This document shows positions 8,748 to 18,208 of a stretch of DNA of 64,000 bases, piece by piece. The stretch is from contig JAGKQI010000040.1 of NCBI GenBank assembly GCA_018806915.1, positions 248,001-312,000 on the forward strand, written 5' to 3'. The position numbers were made by a program, and so were the translations under genes. The stretch comes from Phytophthora colocasiae. Taxonomy: Eukaryota; Oomycota; Peronosporomycetes; Peronosporales; Peronosporaceae. A model generated the notes under the pieces. The model made no database searches. It saw only the letters and a list, made by a program, of their open reading frames with translations, and was not told where the DNA came from. Within the stretch, counting starts at the first letter, position 1. Every line of letters starts with the position of its first letter.

Positions 8748-11675
8748 GTGCATCGAGAGCACCTCCGTCGAGTGTTTGAGGTCATGAGAGCTAACAAGCT
8801 CTATGCCAACATCGACAAGTGCGTCTTCGCAGCTGAGGAGATTAAGGTCCTCGGCTGCTTCGTCAGCAGCGTCGGGGTCCGAGCGGATCCTGACAAGGTC
8901 AAAGCCATTGCGGCATGGCCTGTTCCTCGGTCACAGAAGGACCTGAGGAAGTGGTTGGGCTTAGCCAACTACTTGCACAAGTACAGTGCTGGCTATGCGG
9001 GACTCGCAAAGCCTTTGTCGGACCTTCTGAAGAAGGAGGCCGAGTGGTGCTGGGAGCGCCAGCACCAGGATGCTTTTGACAGCATCAAGGCGAGCTTGCA
9101 ATGCGCGCCCGTCCTGGCGTTGCCGGACGATGCCAAGTCGTTTAGCGTTGTCTGTGACGCTTCCGACTATGCAATTGGCTGTAAGCTATTGCAACAGGAC
9201 GATGAGGGACGAGATAGGGTGATCTCGTTCCAGTCCAGGCAGCTGAAGGCTGCCGAACGGAATTATCCCGTTCACGACAAGGAACTCTTGTCGATGAAGT
9301 ATGCCCTTGTCAAGTTCAGGGTGCATCTTCTGGGCTCAAGGCCCTTTGTGGTCTATACGGACCACGCGTCCTTGCGGACAGCCATCCATACGCCGCACTT
9401 ATCGCAGCGGATGGCGCGTTGGCTGTCATTCTTCGCGGAGTATAACTTCCGCGTTGAATACAAGCCTGGCAAGCTCAACACGCTTGCCGACGCTTTGTCG
9501 CGCAGGCCCGACTATGAGTTCGCTCATATTAGTCGGGCCACGACGGATCTTTACGATCGAATACGCTTGGCGTATCGGGACGATGATACCCTCGCCCCTA
9601 TTGTGCGGTATTTGTCCGCTGGCACAGATGCCAAGGTCGAATGGCTTACGCCTCGACAGCGGGCACGGCTCCACCGCTATGAGTGGGCCGATGGCCTGCT
9701 CCACTATCGGGTGGAGCCCGGGGATCCTCCGCGGGTCGTTGTTCCGAACGACGAGGATCTGAAGTATGATATACTTCACGAGGCACACGATGTGCCTTCG
9801 AGTGGCCACTTGGGCCGAGAGAAGACCTATCATGGGGTCTCTCTGATGTTTTGGTGGGCCCACATGTACAAGTGGGTGGCCAAGTACATCAAGACATGTG
9901 AAACATGTCAGCGCGTGAAGCCTGTGGGGCACGCGTCGGCTCCGCTGCAGAGCCTGCCAGTCCCACTGGACTGCTGGAAGTCGATGAGTCTCGACTTTGT
10001 CTTCGGCCTTCCGGCCGATGACCAGAAGAACACCGGCATTGTGGTGTTTGTATGCCGGTTGAGCAAGATGGTGCATCTTGCTCCGGTCTCTGAGACCATT
10101 ACCGGGGAACAAACTGCGAAGTTGTTCCTTGATAGCGTATTCCGCTATCACGGGTTGCCTGAGACTATTGTCTCTGACCGCGACCCGCGGTTTACCGCTG
10201 CGTTTTGGAAAACGCTGTTCCAATTGCTAGGAACACGGTTGACGATGTCAACAGCGGACCATCCGCAGACCGATGGTCAGACTGAGCGCGTCAACCGAGT
10301 GGTTGAGGACGTGCTGCGCAGTGTTTGCGCTGAGGCGCCGCGCTCTTGGTCAGCGCAGCTGCCTATGGTTGAGTTTGCACTCAACAACGCGGTACACGCG
10401 TCAACGGGGTTCACGCCGTTCTACTTGAACGGGCTTCGGAACCCCCTGGTGCCGCTCACACTGGGTGGGGGCACCGCGGCTTCGAGAGTAAGTGGGGGAG
10501 AGGCTCGGAAAGAGCTTTCCTCCCAGGTTTCCGGTGTGGAACCAGCCGCGTTGCGGAAGAAGTTGTCGACATTTGTCGGCAACAGGCTGAATGTGATCAG
10601 CCGGGTGCGATATGCAATGGCACTCGCACAGGACAAGCAAAAGGAGTACTCAGACCAACATGGGAGAGGAAACTTAAGTGTATTTAATGTGGGTGACTTA
10701 GTGCTACTCGACACTAGGAACCTACCTCTTAACACTGTTAGCTCCACGGTGAGCAACAAGTTGAAGCATCGCTTCATTGGACCCTTTAAGGTCCTGAGTA
10801 GGCACGGCGCTGCCTACACGATCGACTTGCCTAAGTCGATGACGACCCACCCGACGTTTTATGTGGGTCGTCTGAAGCGGTACCATGACCCTCAGGGTCA
10901 TGCGGCCCCTCAAGAGGTTGAAGGCGGCCGCGAGGAGGAGAGTGAACCTCCTCGACGCGAGGTTGAGCGTCAGGCGCAGAGCGCCCCAGGTAATAGGGAG
11001 TTTGGTGACTCCCAGGGGCGAAGCCGTACCCCGGTGGAAGGTACGAGCGGTGTGGAAACACCGAGGGGCCAAGTGAGTAGGCCCCTAGGCGCGAGTCGCG
11101 CGACAACGGGGAGTACGCGTACGGTTGCGACTCCCGGCGAGACATCGTCGCCTGAAGGTCGTAGACCTCTTGACGGAGGGAGTCAAGTGCCCGCGAAGAG
11201 GCACTACGGTCTACACGACCATGAAGACCCTGCATCGCGAGACGCAGGTCTTCCAACTGGCGCACGACACCAGGCTGGCCGGCTGCAGAGGCAGCCTGAC
11301 CGCCATGCCCAAGGCCAAGGGCAACCTCAAGCGCAAGGATACGCGTTCGGAGGAGGCGGATCTCCTCCTGTTGCTGAGCAACAAGTTGGCCGAGAGGCCC
11401 AGTCGAAGGCCTCTGAGTCCCCAACGTCGGGGACGGCTCGAAAGAGCAGTCGGGCGAGGCCTCCTCCGGCCTTGCTTGACCGGAACGGAGAACGCCACTA
11501 CCATGTGGAGCGGGTTCTCCAGGAGCGGCGTCGCGGTGGGAAGCGCCAGCTCCGAGTGAAGTGGCGCGGGTACCCTGCGTCGCAGAGTACCTGGATGCCG
11601 ATTGAGCGGCTCCAGGTTGACTGCCCGAAGGCTGTCGCGTGCTGGGAAGAGGCACGGCGGCAGCCTCGTAAGTAG
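8748..11675 (+). CDS. Gypsy-1 pol C-terminal part: RT thumb, RNase H, integrase, chromodomain
   Basis: This is an open frame of 975 codons. In order: RT connection (KLYANIDKCVFAAEEIKVLG); RNase H (VVCDASDYAIGCKLLQ, KELLSMKYAL, VYTDHASLR); integrase zinc region (H...H then CETCQRVKP); integrase core with D in SLDFVFGLP, D in IVSDRDPRF and E in QTERVNRVVED; a long Gln/Gly/Arg-rich spacer; and a C-terminal chromodomain (YHVERVLQERRRGGKRQLRV then WRGYPASQSTWMPIERL). Chromodomains in this position target integration to modified chromatin in chromoviruses. No true start codon is expected, because the upstream frame is broken at 8745. The last third overlaps the antisense ORF at 10,831-13,017. Confidence 0.93.
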   Translation: MHREHLRRVFEVMRANKLYANIDKCVFAAEEIKVLGCFVSSVGVRADPDKVKAIAAWPVPRSQKDLRKWLGLANYLHKYSAGYAGLAKPLSDLLKKEAEWCWERQHQDAFDSIKASLQCAPVLALPDDAKSFSVVCDASDYAIGCKLLQQDDEGRDRVISFQSRQLKAAERNYPVHDKELLSMKYALVKFRVHLLGSRPFVVYTDHASLRTAIHTPHLSQRMARWLSFFAEYNFRVEYKPGKLNTLADALSRRPDYEFAHISRATTDLYDRIRLAYRDDDTLAPIVRYLSAGTDAKVEWLTPRQRARLHRYEWADGLLHYRVEPGDPPRVVVPNDEDLKYDILHEAHDVPSSGHLGREKTYHGVSLMFWWAHMYKWVAKYIKTCETCQRVKPVGHASAPLQSLPVPLDCWKSMSLDFVFGLPADDQKNTGIVVFVCRLSKMVHLAPVSETITGEQTAKLFLDSVFRYHGLPETIVSDRDPRFTAAFWKTLFQLLGTRLTMSTADHPQTDGQTERVNRVVEDVLRSVCAEAPRSWSAQLPMVEFALNNAVHASTGFTPFYLNGLRNPLVPLTLGGGTAASRVSGGEARKELSSQVSGVEPAALRKKLSTFVGNRLNVISRVRYAMALAQDKQKEYSDQHGRGNLSVFNVGDLVLLDTRNLPLNTVSSTVSNKLKHRFIGPFKVLSRHGAAYTIDLPKSMTTHPTFYVGRLKRYHDPQGHAAPQEVEGGREEESEPPRREVERQAQSAPGNREFGDSQGRSRTPVEGTSGVETPRGQVSRPLGASRATTGSTRTVATPGETSSPEGRRPLDGGSQVPAKRHYGLHDHEDPASRDAGLPTGARHQAGRLQRQPDRHAQGQGQPQAQGYAFGGGGSPPVAEQQVGREAQSKASESPTSGTARKSSRARPPPALLDRNGERHYHVERVLQERRRGGKRQLRVKWRGYPASQSTWMPIERLQVDCPKAVACWEEARRQPRK

Positions 11676-13017
11676 TCCGCGGCTTCTTAGCCGCTGAACG
11701 GGGTTGGAATACAGATGTATGTGTTCCATACCCGCGCTCATTGTGAGCGCTGGACTGAGACTCAGTTCTCAGTCGCTCCATCTTATGATGGAGCTGCCGT
11801 TTGCCTACGAGGTGGGCAAACTGGACACGAAGGTCCCGGAGGCGGAGGATGTCCTCCAGGTGATCTTCGTCACGGAGTTTGTGGTACTCCTGGGTTGACT
11901 TGACTGTCAACCGGACCCATTGCCAAAAGAGGTCCTCAGCGTCGACCCACGACGCAGTGTTCTCTGGGAGAACCCATGGGTAACCCCATGTGGGCTTGAG
12001 ACCACCCTTAGTCTCAGGCTTCTTGCGAAGCGAGGTGAATTCCTTGAGAGGAATTCGGTGCTGTGCTAGAAGCACGCACCTGGCAACAGAGAGGTTGCCT
12101 TGAAAGAGAGGTTCTTTCTGAACCAAGGCCCGCTCATAGGCGCCTTTGGAGGTATGGCCCCCTATGAGAGGACGTGGGTCCTGGAGCTGCTCGAGATACG
12201 CAGCAGCTCCCGAGCCTTGATCGGGCGGGTAGTATCCCCGCTGGTGGGCAGAGTCCTCATCGTGTTGATGAGACTCACGTGCGACCGTTGGTGCGGTGCG
12301 CATTGGCTGTTGAGCAGCCTGAAAGAGCTCTTGCTGCTCATCGAGATCGTTAGTGATCTCTTGGGGCTCGCGGATGAGCCCCTCCTCCTCATCGGCGTCA
12401 TCGTCGACGTCGTCGGGGCCGAAGATCTCTTCGAGCTCCCTTCTCCTTGTCATGTCTTGACAAGGAGACTGTGAAGCATGACGCTTCTTGGAGTTGGTGC
12501 TGGGCACCTTCTCCTCTGCCAGAATGGCCCGGGCGCGTTCGCGCCCTTCAGCAAGTGTCAGATGTCTGACAGGTGGTGGCGTAGTGTCGCCACCACGGCC
12601 GCTGGTGTTGTCGGGAGACTTGGACGCGGTGTCCTTGTCTCCATGGTGCTCCTCCGTGGTCGGAGCACCCGCCGCAGGCTTGCCCTCGGCGTCGCCGTTG
12701 TCGCTCTCGTCGCCCGAGTAGATGACAAGAGTCGCTTCCTGTTCGGAAGGACTCCAGGAACCGGGACTATGGTCCCTATACTCGAACCGAGGATTCGGTC
12801 GAGTATCAGGCGGTAGGGTCGGAGACCTACTGCGCCTTTGGCTAGGGCTAGCCGTCGCAGCAGTGCTGCTGGGCGAGCTAAGAGCCCTGGAGGCCACATC
12901 GGTGGCCTCATGAAGTGCCGAAGCCTTGCCGCGAGGCTTGGCTGGCTTGGAAGTTGGCTTTGCAGCCTTCTTCCGTGAAGACGCTTGCGCGTCTGGGTTT
13001 GCACCCTTTGCAGACAT
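10831..13017 (-). CDS. 728-codon antisense ORF of unknown function in Gypsy-1
   Basis: The ATG lies 183 bases inside the 3' LTR boundary and the frame runs 2,187 bases without a stop, overlapping the pol C-terminus (spacer and chromodomain) by about 845 bases. The N-terminus is basic (SRKKAAKPTSKPAKPRGK), followed by Ser/Pro-rich and acidic tracts (DDVDDDADEEE). A more globular section around residues 290-410 has conserved-looking aromatic and charged residues (GYPWVLPENTASWVDAEDLF). It is followed by a probable coiled coil (LGQLVAQQQEEIRLLRTRIL) and a Pro/Ser/Tyr-rich tail. I recognise no family. GC-rich DNA can give long chance ORFs, but the region 11,680-13,010 has no other apparent role. 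Antisense ORFs in this position are known in some plant Gypsy lineages, where their role is also uncertain. Confidence 0.55.
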   Translation of the reverse strand: MSAKGANPDAQASSRKKAAKPTSKPAKPRGKASALHEATDVASRALSSPSSTAATASPSQRRSRSPTLPPDTRPNPRFEYRDHSPGSWSPSEQEATLVIYSGDESDNGDAEGKPAAGAPTTEEHHGDKDTASKSPDNTSGRGGDTTPPPVRHLTLAEGRERARAILAEEKVPSTNSKKRHASQSPCQDMTRRRELEEIFGPDDVDDDADEEEGLIREPQEITNDLDEQQELFQAAQQPMRTAPTVARESHQHDEDSAHQRGYYPPDQGSGAAAYLEQLQDPRPLIGGHTSKGAYERALVQKEPLFQGNLSVARCVLLAQHRIPLKEFTSLRKKPETKGGLKPTWGYPWVLPENTASWVDAEDLFWQWVRLTVKSTQEYHKLRDEDHLEDILRLRDLRVQFAHLVGKRQLHHKMERLRTESQSSAHNERGYGTHTSVFQPRSAAKKPRTTYEAAAVPLPSTRQPSGSQPGAAQSASRYSATQGTRATSLGAGASHRDAAPGEPAPHGSGVLRSGQARPEEASPDCSFEPSPTLGTQRPSTGPLGQLVAQQQEEIRLLRTRILALEVALGLGHGGQAASAAGQPGVVRQLEDLRLAMQGLHGRVDRSASSRALDSLRQEVYDLQATMSRRESQPYAYSPLSRDSRLGAYSLGPSVFPHRSYLPPGYGFAPGSHQTPYYLGRSAPDAQPRVEEVHSPPRGRLQPLEGPHDPEGHGTASDDPHKTSGGSSST

Positions 13018-13186
13018 GTTGCTGGGCTTCCAAGGACGCCTGGTACGCGTTGGCAGTGCGCCCTGTGCTCTGTGAGAGCAGAAGCCGCAGCGATAAGAGC
13101 TGGCGGCAGGTCGATCGATTTCGACATTGAAGAGAGAAATGTGAAAGGGATTTTCTCTCTTCTCTGATTGGACGAGAGTCGAATCT

Positions 13187-13199
13187 AAGTGGGGGAGGA
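13187..13199 (+). promoter_or_regulatory. Polypurine tract of Gypsy-1
   Basis: The purine-rich run AGTGGGGGAGGA directly precedes the 3' LTR and would prime plus-strand DNA synthesis. Confidence 0.75.
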
Positions 13200-13515
13200 T
13201 GTAACGGGGTTACATTGAAGAGTGACTTTAGTCACTCTTCCGAAGTGGATACATTTGGTGTGTCACACATCATGGTGACACGTGGCAGGTGGCTCCGCAG
13301 CCACCTATCACCTTCTATATAGGTTACACTATAGATATCTTTTAGTTTGTATTGCAGGCCAAGCTAACAAGTATCTATAATATATTCAGTCTTAAATCTA
13401 CCTAATCTTTAGTTAGTCTCCCCAAGTCTTTGGGGACCGAGTGAACTGCCGTTCACTAGGAGTTTGTATACTCCAAGCCTTCCTCTGTGTGAAGTGCTGT
13501 GTGACCCCCGTCACA
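13200..13515 (+). repeat. 3' LTR of Gypsy-1
   Basis: It is 316 bp with TGTAACGGGG...CCGTCACA ends, identical on reading to the 5' LTR, and is followed by the ATTAT target duplicate. Its complement could supply a promoter for the antisense ORF that starts 183 bases away. Confidence 0.95.
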
Positions 13516-13520
13516 ATTAT

Positions 13521-14127
13521 CCAGCGTCAACATTTCCAAGCTTTTCTTGAAGATTTTTTAGGTTAGCGATATTTGATCTTTGACTAATACAGCATCCAAG
13601 TTTTGAAGCTGCGGATGTATCTTCGTCAATTTCTCACCCTATCTGGAACTCCATTCACAGTAGCTCAACATGCAACCCACGTCTCCAATGTAGAACGGTT
13701 CAGCTGTATAGTACTGGTTCTTGACAATAGTTGATCATTTCGGTGTCTCCAAATGTCAATCACAAGCACCGTTCGTTCCTCTAGCAGTCGCCCAATCAAT
13801 GATGTCCGACATTTTGGCGCCTTGATGTATACTGGTACGCAGGAAAAATACAATGTCATACGGATTGGAGGCCTTCATCCGAGCCAATAAATAATTTGAG
13901 TTATTGCCACATTTTTCGACAATGTCAACCAAGTCAGTAGGTCACATGAATATGTGACACTATGTCGTCTTTTCTCATGAGTACTTTTGAGTTGGTTGCT
14001 GTCGATGCGCCTGGATTCAGGAGGGGGGGGGGTTACCCTCCCACCGCGTCCAACCTCTCCAACCAACACACAAGCACACAAGCGGTGCTAGGTTCCTTCC
14101 GCAGACATTGTCAATTCATCTACTCTC
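13521..14127. repeat. Non-coding flank also present near 28.5 kb
   Basis: About 240 bases here (13,578-13,815, from ACTAATACAGCATCCAAG to GATGTCCGACATTTTGGCG) recur in the same orientation at 28,532-28,783, with several substitutions. Each copy lies upstream of an effector-like gene (17,003 and 29,259), so an older local duplication carried gene plus flank. A G run near 14,020-14,031 varies in length between copies A and B. No gene was found. Confidence 0.6.
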
Positions 14128-14252
14128 ATGCGAAAAAGATTGGTGTTGATGAGGCCGTAGTCGTCGAAGTCCTTCGACAACTTGGTTTGGAGCCAGTGAC
14201 TGCTGAAGTTTTACCTCCTCCTGAACATCGAATTTGGATTCCTCGTACGTAA
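14128..14252 (+). pseudogene. C-terminal coding remnant ending RIWIP, family unknown
   Basis: The frame reads HAKKIGVDEAVVVEVLRQLG, then LEPVTAEVLPPPEHRIWIP and a stop. A homologous remnant at 28,365-28,472 reads DGEALNRVLTRLGFEPENTE and ends VLP....RIWIP. The two differ at many positions yet keep the frame over about 40 codons, so they come from a real protein. It is followed by a LINE-tail-like sequence (GTTAATCAACTAATTTCTTC, about 14,310). Twins lie near 49,835 (with a one-base deletion) and 61,153. Confidence 0.4.
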
Positions 14253-14778
14253 TGGTCCAGTGAGTTTTGATATCTTAAGTCTTAGTTAGCAAAACGAGAA
14301 GTCCGATATCTGTTAATCAACTAATTTCTTCTCTCCAACCAACACACACAAGTCATAATCCGATTTCCTCGGCATCATACATACAACACACAAATCAACT
14401 GATATTTCAGTTAGGAAATGACAAGCAACTGTAATAACCCGTGTGCCCTGTGTGCAAACGTGGCTACGGAACGATTTTTTTTGGGTCAAACTCTGCGCAG
14501 GTCAACTCGTGCGCAACTCTCTTTTTGGGTCAAGTTCTGCGCAACTCTTGCGCATGTCTTTTCTTGGGTCAAATCGTGGTCAAAAATATCACGACTGCCA
14601 GGTTTTACAAATTAATCTGAAATTTAACCAATCATATCGCGTATGTTAAACTATAACTGAATCTGGCGTGTTCGTTACGAAACGATTGGTGGGATGTTGC
14701 CACACTTGTGTAGAGTATATCCTACACGACACTGCGTAAAACGAGACTGTGTAACATGAGACGGTGTGAGGTTTAGGT

Positions 14779-15177
14779 GTGGCATCTGTAGGAGATTTTG
14801 GTCGATCCCAGCCGGCACTGCACGAGGACAACCAACACTTGTTCATTTCCCAGCACCTCATTTTCAATCTTTCCGACCCAAGTCCACTACCAAGTCCAAG
14901 AGCAACCAAGTCCCTTCCCGGCACCATGTTCCGACCCGACGACACCTCCGACGACAACCTTGAAATTCTCCCCTCGCGTGTCAGTGAAGGCGAAGGCTTC
15001 ATGCAAGGCTCCCCTATGAGTGATGTGTCGTCGGGACACACTGAGATCATTCCGAGTCAATCATCACCATCCGACTCCCACTGGAGTTTCGATCGTGATG
15101 GTGATGATGACGACCCGCGATATACGGAGATGATGTCTAACACAGCCCGGGACTTAAAAATTTTCAGTTTCATTTGA
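14779..15177 (+). CDS. Short Ser/Asp-rich ORF at the 5' side of the MULE
   Basis: A 132-codon frame, hydrophilic and rich in Ser, Pro and Asp (PSDSHWSFDRDGDDDDPRYT). It lies just upstream of the transposase remnant in the same orientation and may be the disordered N-terminal part of the transposase or an accessory ORF. A frame break lies before 15,206. There is no family match from reading alone. Confidence 0.35.
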   Translation: MASVGDFGRSQPALHEDNQHLFISQHLIFNLSDPSPLPSPRATKSLPGTMFRPDDTSDDNLEILPSRVSEGEGFMQGSPMSDVSSGHTEIIPSQSSPSDSHWSFDRDGDDDDPRYTEMMSNTARDLKIFSFI

Positions 15178-15205
15178 CGTATTACGAAGACGAAGTTCTT
15201 CACGA

Positions 15206-15865
15206 GTGATTGGATGGGCACACCCAAAAATCATGGATCGAATGAAGCAGCGTCAATCCTCTCTTTTCATCGACGCGACGTATCGTTGTGTCCCAATTCG
15301 CTTCTACCAACTGGTGATTGTTATGATGTATGACCCAATTTCGGACCTGTACCTTCCAATCTGGTACGCATTGACATCTGGAAAAACTACACGGTTGTAT
15401 GAATCTCTTTATTCAAAGGATAATTGGAAGAAGTTCTGGAAATATTTCAAGCGCACATGGATCAAGAAATTTGTGCTGGAGTGGTGGAATATCAATGGGT
15501 TGGTCGAAGACATCGTGAATAGAACGAATAACCCTCTCGAACGGTACAACCGAACACTAAACGAAGCATTTCCGGTGTCACATCCAGTCGTGATCCAGTT
15601 CATCAGTGTCATCGAGCGCCAGAGTCGCGAAAATGTACGCCTCATCGAAGATATTTCCAACCGTAGGGCCAGAGCTCCAGAACACGCTGACCCCCAACAA
15701 GATTCGAGTTGGACTCGGACTTTGTGGGCGATTCTGGATCGGACGCTTCGGATTCGGACAGCGATGAGGATTCCAACAGTGATCACGGAATGGGGATATC
15801 ACCGGAGTACTAAAAAGAAGTCTAGCGTCCGCTCTTCTTTCAATTTGCATTCTTACATTCAATGA
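15206..15865 (+). pseudogene. MULE transposase with internal deletion
   Basis: The frame opens with WAHPKIMDRMKQRQSSLFID, then ATYRCVP, the region of the first catalytic Asp of MULE transposases. It continues QLVIVMMYDPISDLYLPIWY and then jumps after LYESLY to the C-terminal part (FWKYFKRTWI..., NRTNNPLERYNRTLNEAFP). The central catalytic core, roughly 150-200 residues in the family, is missing, so the product cannot be a working transposase. The C-terminal NN.LERYNR motif is typical of the family. Confidence 0.8.
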
Positions 15866-16204
15866 AATCAAACAACACAGAATAATAAACATGAATTTGA
15901 AGGATTTTTTAGAGTTGTATTGGCTTTCAAAAGTTAGAAAGTATAAAAATGACTTGATTCCACTATACAGATTTGATATTGTCAAAACGTGTAAAGGTAG
16001 AGGCTCTAACCATCTGAGAACGTTTGTGCCCAGGGATTAATCCCGTTTACCATCTGCCAAACGACTTAGCGACTGAACTGTCACGGTGGATTATTACTCG
16101 TAATAGTGAAGTCAAGTCTGATCACAAGAGACTCACTCTGAAGAGCGTGACGGACGACCCGGGTCCTTGGTTATGTCTCAGATCTGGCAGAGGCACTTAC
16201 CTCA

Positions 16205-16300
16205 AGCATCAAGCTTCTCTACAGGAGTGGGGTTTGAACCCACGCCACCTGATAAGCAACAGCCTATCTAAGCGCACGCCCTATAGGCATACTAAAATTG
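16205..16300 (-). other. tRNA-like sequence (SINE or tRNA relic) inside the MULE
   Basis: The minus strand contains a perfect T-arm (GTGGG-TTCAAAC-CCCAC) preceded by CGCTTAGATAGGCTGTTGCT. I could not pair an acceptor stem, so it is not called as a functional tRNA. Confidence 0.3.
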
Positions 16301-16517
16301 CAGAGCAAGCAAACACCTTTTAAACTTTCACCTCAAATAATTAATAAAATTTCAGGTGGAAGAAAAATAATTTGTTACAGTTTTATCACTTGGTAAAATA
16401 ATGGCCTCTTCAAGGGTCAACTTCTGCGCAAGTTGCGCAGAAGTTGACCCAAAAAGAGACTTGCGCACGAGTTGACCTGCGCAGAGTTTGACCCAAAAAA
16501 AGGCATACCGTGGCTAC

Positions 16518-16953
16518 ACCACCCGTTTGGCGATAGTTCTCGCTACCATCCATTGCCAAAACAACCATCAACGACTCATTTGGAAAGATTGACCTGCATA
16601 AAAAATTGCATGTTATTGAGGTTGAGGAGCAATCAATTATGGCAATATGACATTGCAAATATCGGCATAGTTACGGAAAAATACCAAACCCTGCTGGTAC
16701 GTGAGTATTCTACAGGTACATCGGAAAATACAAGTCACTAAGCATTCAACATACAATACCATCGCCGTTTACTTTCAAGAGGATTCGTCAATTCCAGGAA
16801 CCTATTAACCAAAGGTTCAATCAATTCTCGTTAATATTATTATACTTGTAGGTTACAACCCGCGCCAGGCACATGTAGTCGTCAGTTGTAGAGACCCAAC
16901 TTTAACCTAGCGCAAGGCTATCTATCGATTTGTTGCGGCATCATCCCCACCGG
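16518..16953. other. Non-coding flank upstream of the effector-like gene
   Basis: No gene is seen. Position 16,645/16,646 is where copy B contains 3,424 extra bases (50,294-53,717); the junction here is GGCAATATGA, with an AA microhomology. The remainder matches copy B base for base apart from a few substitutions. Confidence 0.5.
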
Positions 16954-16970
16954 TCATTCTCGAATTCTCC
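16954..16970 (+). promoter_or_regulatory. Oomycete initiator (INR/FPR-like) element
   Basis: TCATTCTCGAATTCTCC closely fits the oomycete core promoter consensus TCATTYYNCAWTTTNYY and lies 33 bases before the ATG at 17,003. The same 17-mer precedes the paralogue at 29,259 (29,207-29,223). Confidence 0.6.
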
Positions 16971-17002
16971 TGCTCATTGCTTTGCGACTTTGCACTCCCA
17001 CC

Positions 17003-17388
17003 ATGCGCTTCAGCTTGTGCCTGCTACTTCTAGTCGCCTTTACTGGCGTCTGTACAGATGCTACACGCGTTGGCTCCACCCCAGACTCGAAGAAGATGGA
17101 AGTGAAGAAGGCGCTAACTCGTCTAAGGAGGATCCGCAGAGCGGAAACAGAGAATAGGATGATGGTTCCACCCTTTGCTGCGTATGTTAACCTACTACAT
17201 TCATCACCGTCGACGTCAACTCAATCATTCTGCACGCAGTGGAAGACAACACACCACTACCGAAAGCAGCTAAGGCTTTCATCGCTGTCGTTAGCGTTGG
17301 TCTCATTACTGGGGCGATTATTGGTACCGTCATGCTTACCAAGATGCTCAGTAAGGCTATGTTGTCAACGGGCTCGGACGCATCATAA
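17003..17388 (+). pseudogene. Secreted RLRR-type effector-like gene with membrane tail, 7-bp frameshift
   Basis: From the ATG, a signal peptide (MRFSLCLLLLVAFTGVCT, probable cleavage soon after) leads to a Lys-rich segment and ALTRLRRIRRAE, the position of RxLR in canonical effectors. Then come PPFAAYVNLLHSSPSTSTQS. Compared with the gene at 29,259, seven bases are missing at about 17,224, shifting the frame. The downstream frame keeps ILHAVEDNTPLPKAAKAF, the hydrophobic helix with VGLITGAIIG, and the end SDAS*. Translation therefore yields a truncated protein without the membrane tail. The twin at 54,075-54,460 has the same deletion. Gypsy-2 inserted six bases after the stop codon. Confidence 0.7.
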
Positions 17389-17393
17389 CTTAC

Positions 17394-18179
17394 TGTAACA
17401 GGAGGACGCAGATGCTGGACACTCGCGAGACGGACAGACAGGGAGGACGCTTGAAGAACCGTGGGTACGGACGATGAGCACGAAGAGCGGCAGCACCTGT
17501 GGGAGAAGTCTCAGTGGTCCAGGTACTGGCGAATGTTCGTGGCGCGAGCCAATGAACGCCGTGGCCTTCTACGAGTACATGTACTCGAGCGAACGAGTGA
17601 ACGAGGCGGTGATGAGGCAGTGGAACGAGGAGTCTCCTGTCAGCTGCAGGCTACTGGATACGACGGATGAGACCGCAGGGACCTTGAAGAACGGGGACCA
17701 GCGAGGAAACGGAGAGCTAGAGAGCTCAGTGTAGAATCGGACGGCTTGGAAGCAAGCCACACGGAACGAGGAGTGAGGTCGACAAGGCTTCGAGCAACGG
17801 TGACGGCAGCACGTACTGAGCGGGCAACGGGTGAGGCTGGACGACGAGAGAAGGCGGCAGCAACGGACAGTGCTTCGGTGAGTGCTTCCGGCTGTGTGAG
17901 CGACTTCGCGTGGTCTGGACGTCTCGACGGTGTCGGCGGGCTTAAACGCGCTGCAAGTAGCCAGAGTTAGAGGACTTGGACGAGACGAACGAGGTGTGAG
18001 ACGATAGAAGTATTGTCTATTAATAAATAGGGCCTAGCAGCTAAGCTACGGGTCCGGCGCAGCAACACGTGGTTGCTGTAGGCCAGCGAGAGAGTTTCGC
18101 GAAGTGAACGGGACGCGAGAAAGCCAAGAGCAATACGACTTGCTCAACGTGCCGGGCAAGATAATAGACACACGCTACA
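17394..18179 (+). repeat. 5' LTR of Gypsy-2
   Basis: It differs from the 3' LTR at GTGGGTACG (versus GTGGGGTACG), GAGGAGTCTCC (versus GAGGAGGTCTCC), CCAAGAGCAATACG (versus CCAACAGCTATACG) and GACACACGC (versus GACGCACGC). A likely polyadenylation signal AATAAA lies near 18,021. Confidence 0.95.
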
Positions 18180-18197
18180 TGGTGGTCATACAGGGGC
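18180..18197 (+). promoter_or_regulatory. Primer binding site of Gypsy-2
   Basis: TGGTGGTCATACAGGGGC follows the 5' LTR without a gap and begins with TGG. The priming tRNA was not identified. Confidence 0.45.
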
Positions 18198-18208
18198 AAC
18201 TTCGACGG

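Larger units (their letters stand above)
5208..13515 (+). mobile_element. Full-length Ty3/Gypsy LTR retrotransposon with chromodomain and antisense ORF (Gypsy-1)
   Basis: The element is 8,308 bp and is bounded by TG...CA LTRs of 316 bp and a 5-bp target duplication ATTAT (5203-5207, 13,516-13,520). The empty site is in copy B near 49,212-49,218. The order gag, protease, RT, RNase H, integrase, chromodomain is that of Ty3/Gypsy chromoviruses. The LTRs appear identical on reading, so insertion is recent. Even so, gag and pol carry several one-base frameshifts. Between integrase and the 3' LTR the plus strand is non-coding while the minus strand holds a long ORF. Confidence 0.97.
14468..16508 (+). 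mobile_element. MULE deletion derivative with long TIRs, private to copy A
   Basis: A 9-bp target duplication CGTGGCTAC (14,459-14,467, 16,509-16,517) flanks 2,041 bp; copy B has the site empty at 50,157-50,165. The ends are long inverted repeats of about 75-80 bp built on TTTTTTTGGGTCAAACTCTG, then CGCAGGTCAACTCGTGCGCA, with internal repeats of TTTTTGGGTCAA.TTCTGCGC. Inside is a transposase remnant. The long TIRs and 9-bp duplication are diagnostic of Mutator-like elements. Confidence 0.9.

Noticed and set aside
9426..10223. 265-codon minus-strand ORF in Gypsy-1 pol
   Set aside because: It is a shadow of the integrase-coding frame, with no independent coding features, unlike the 728-codon antisense ORF.
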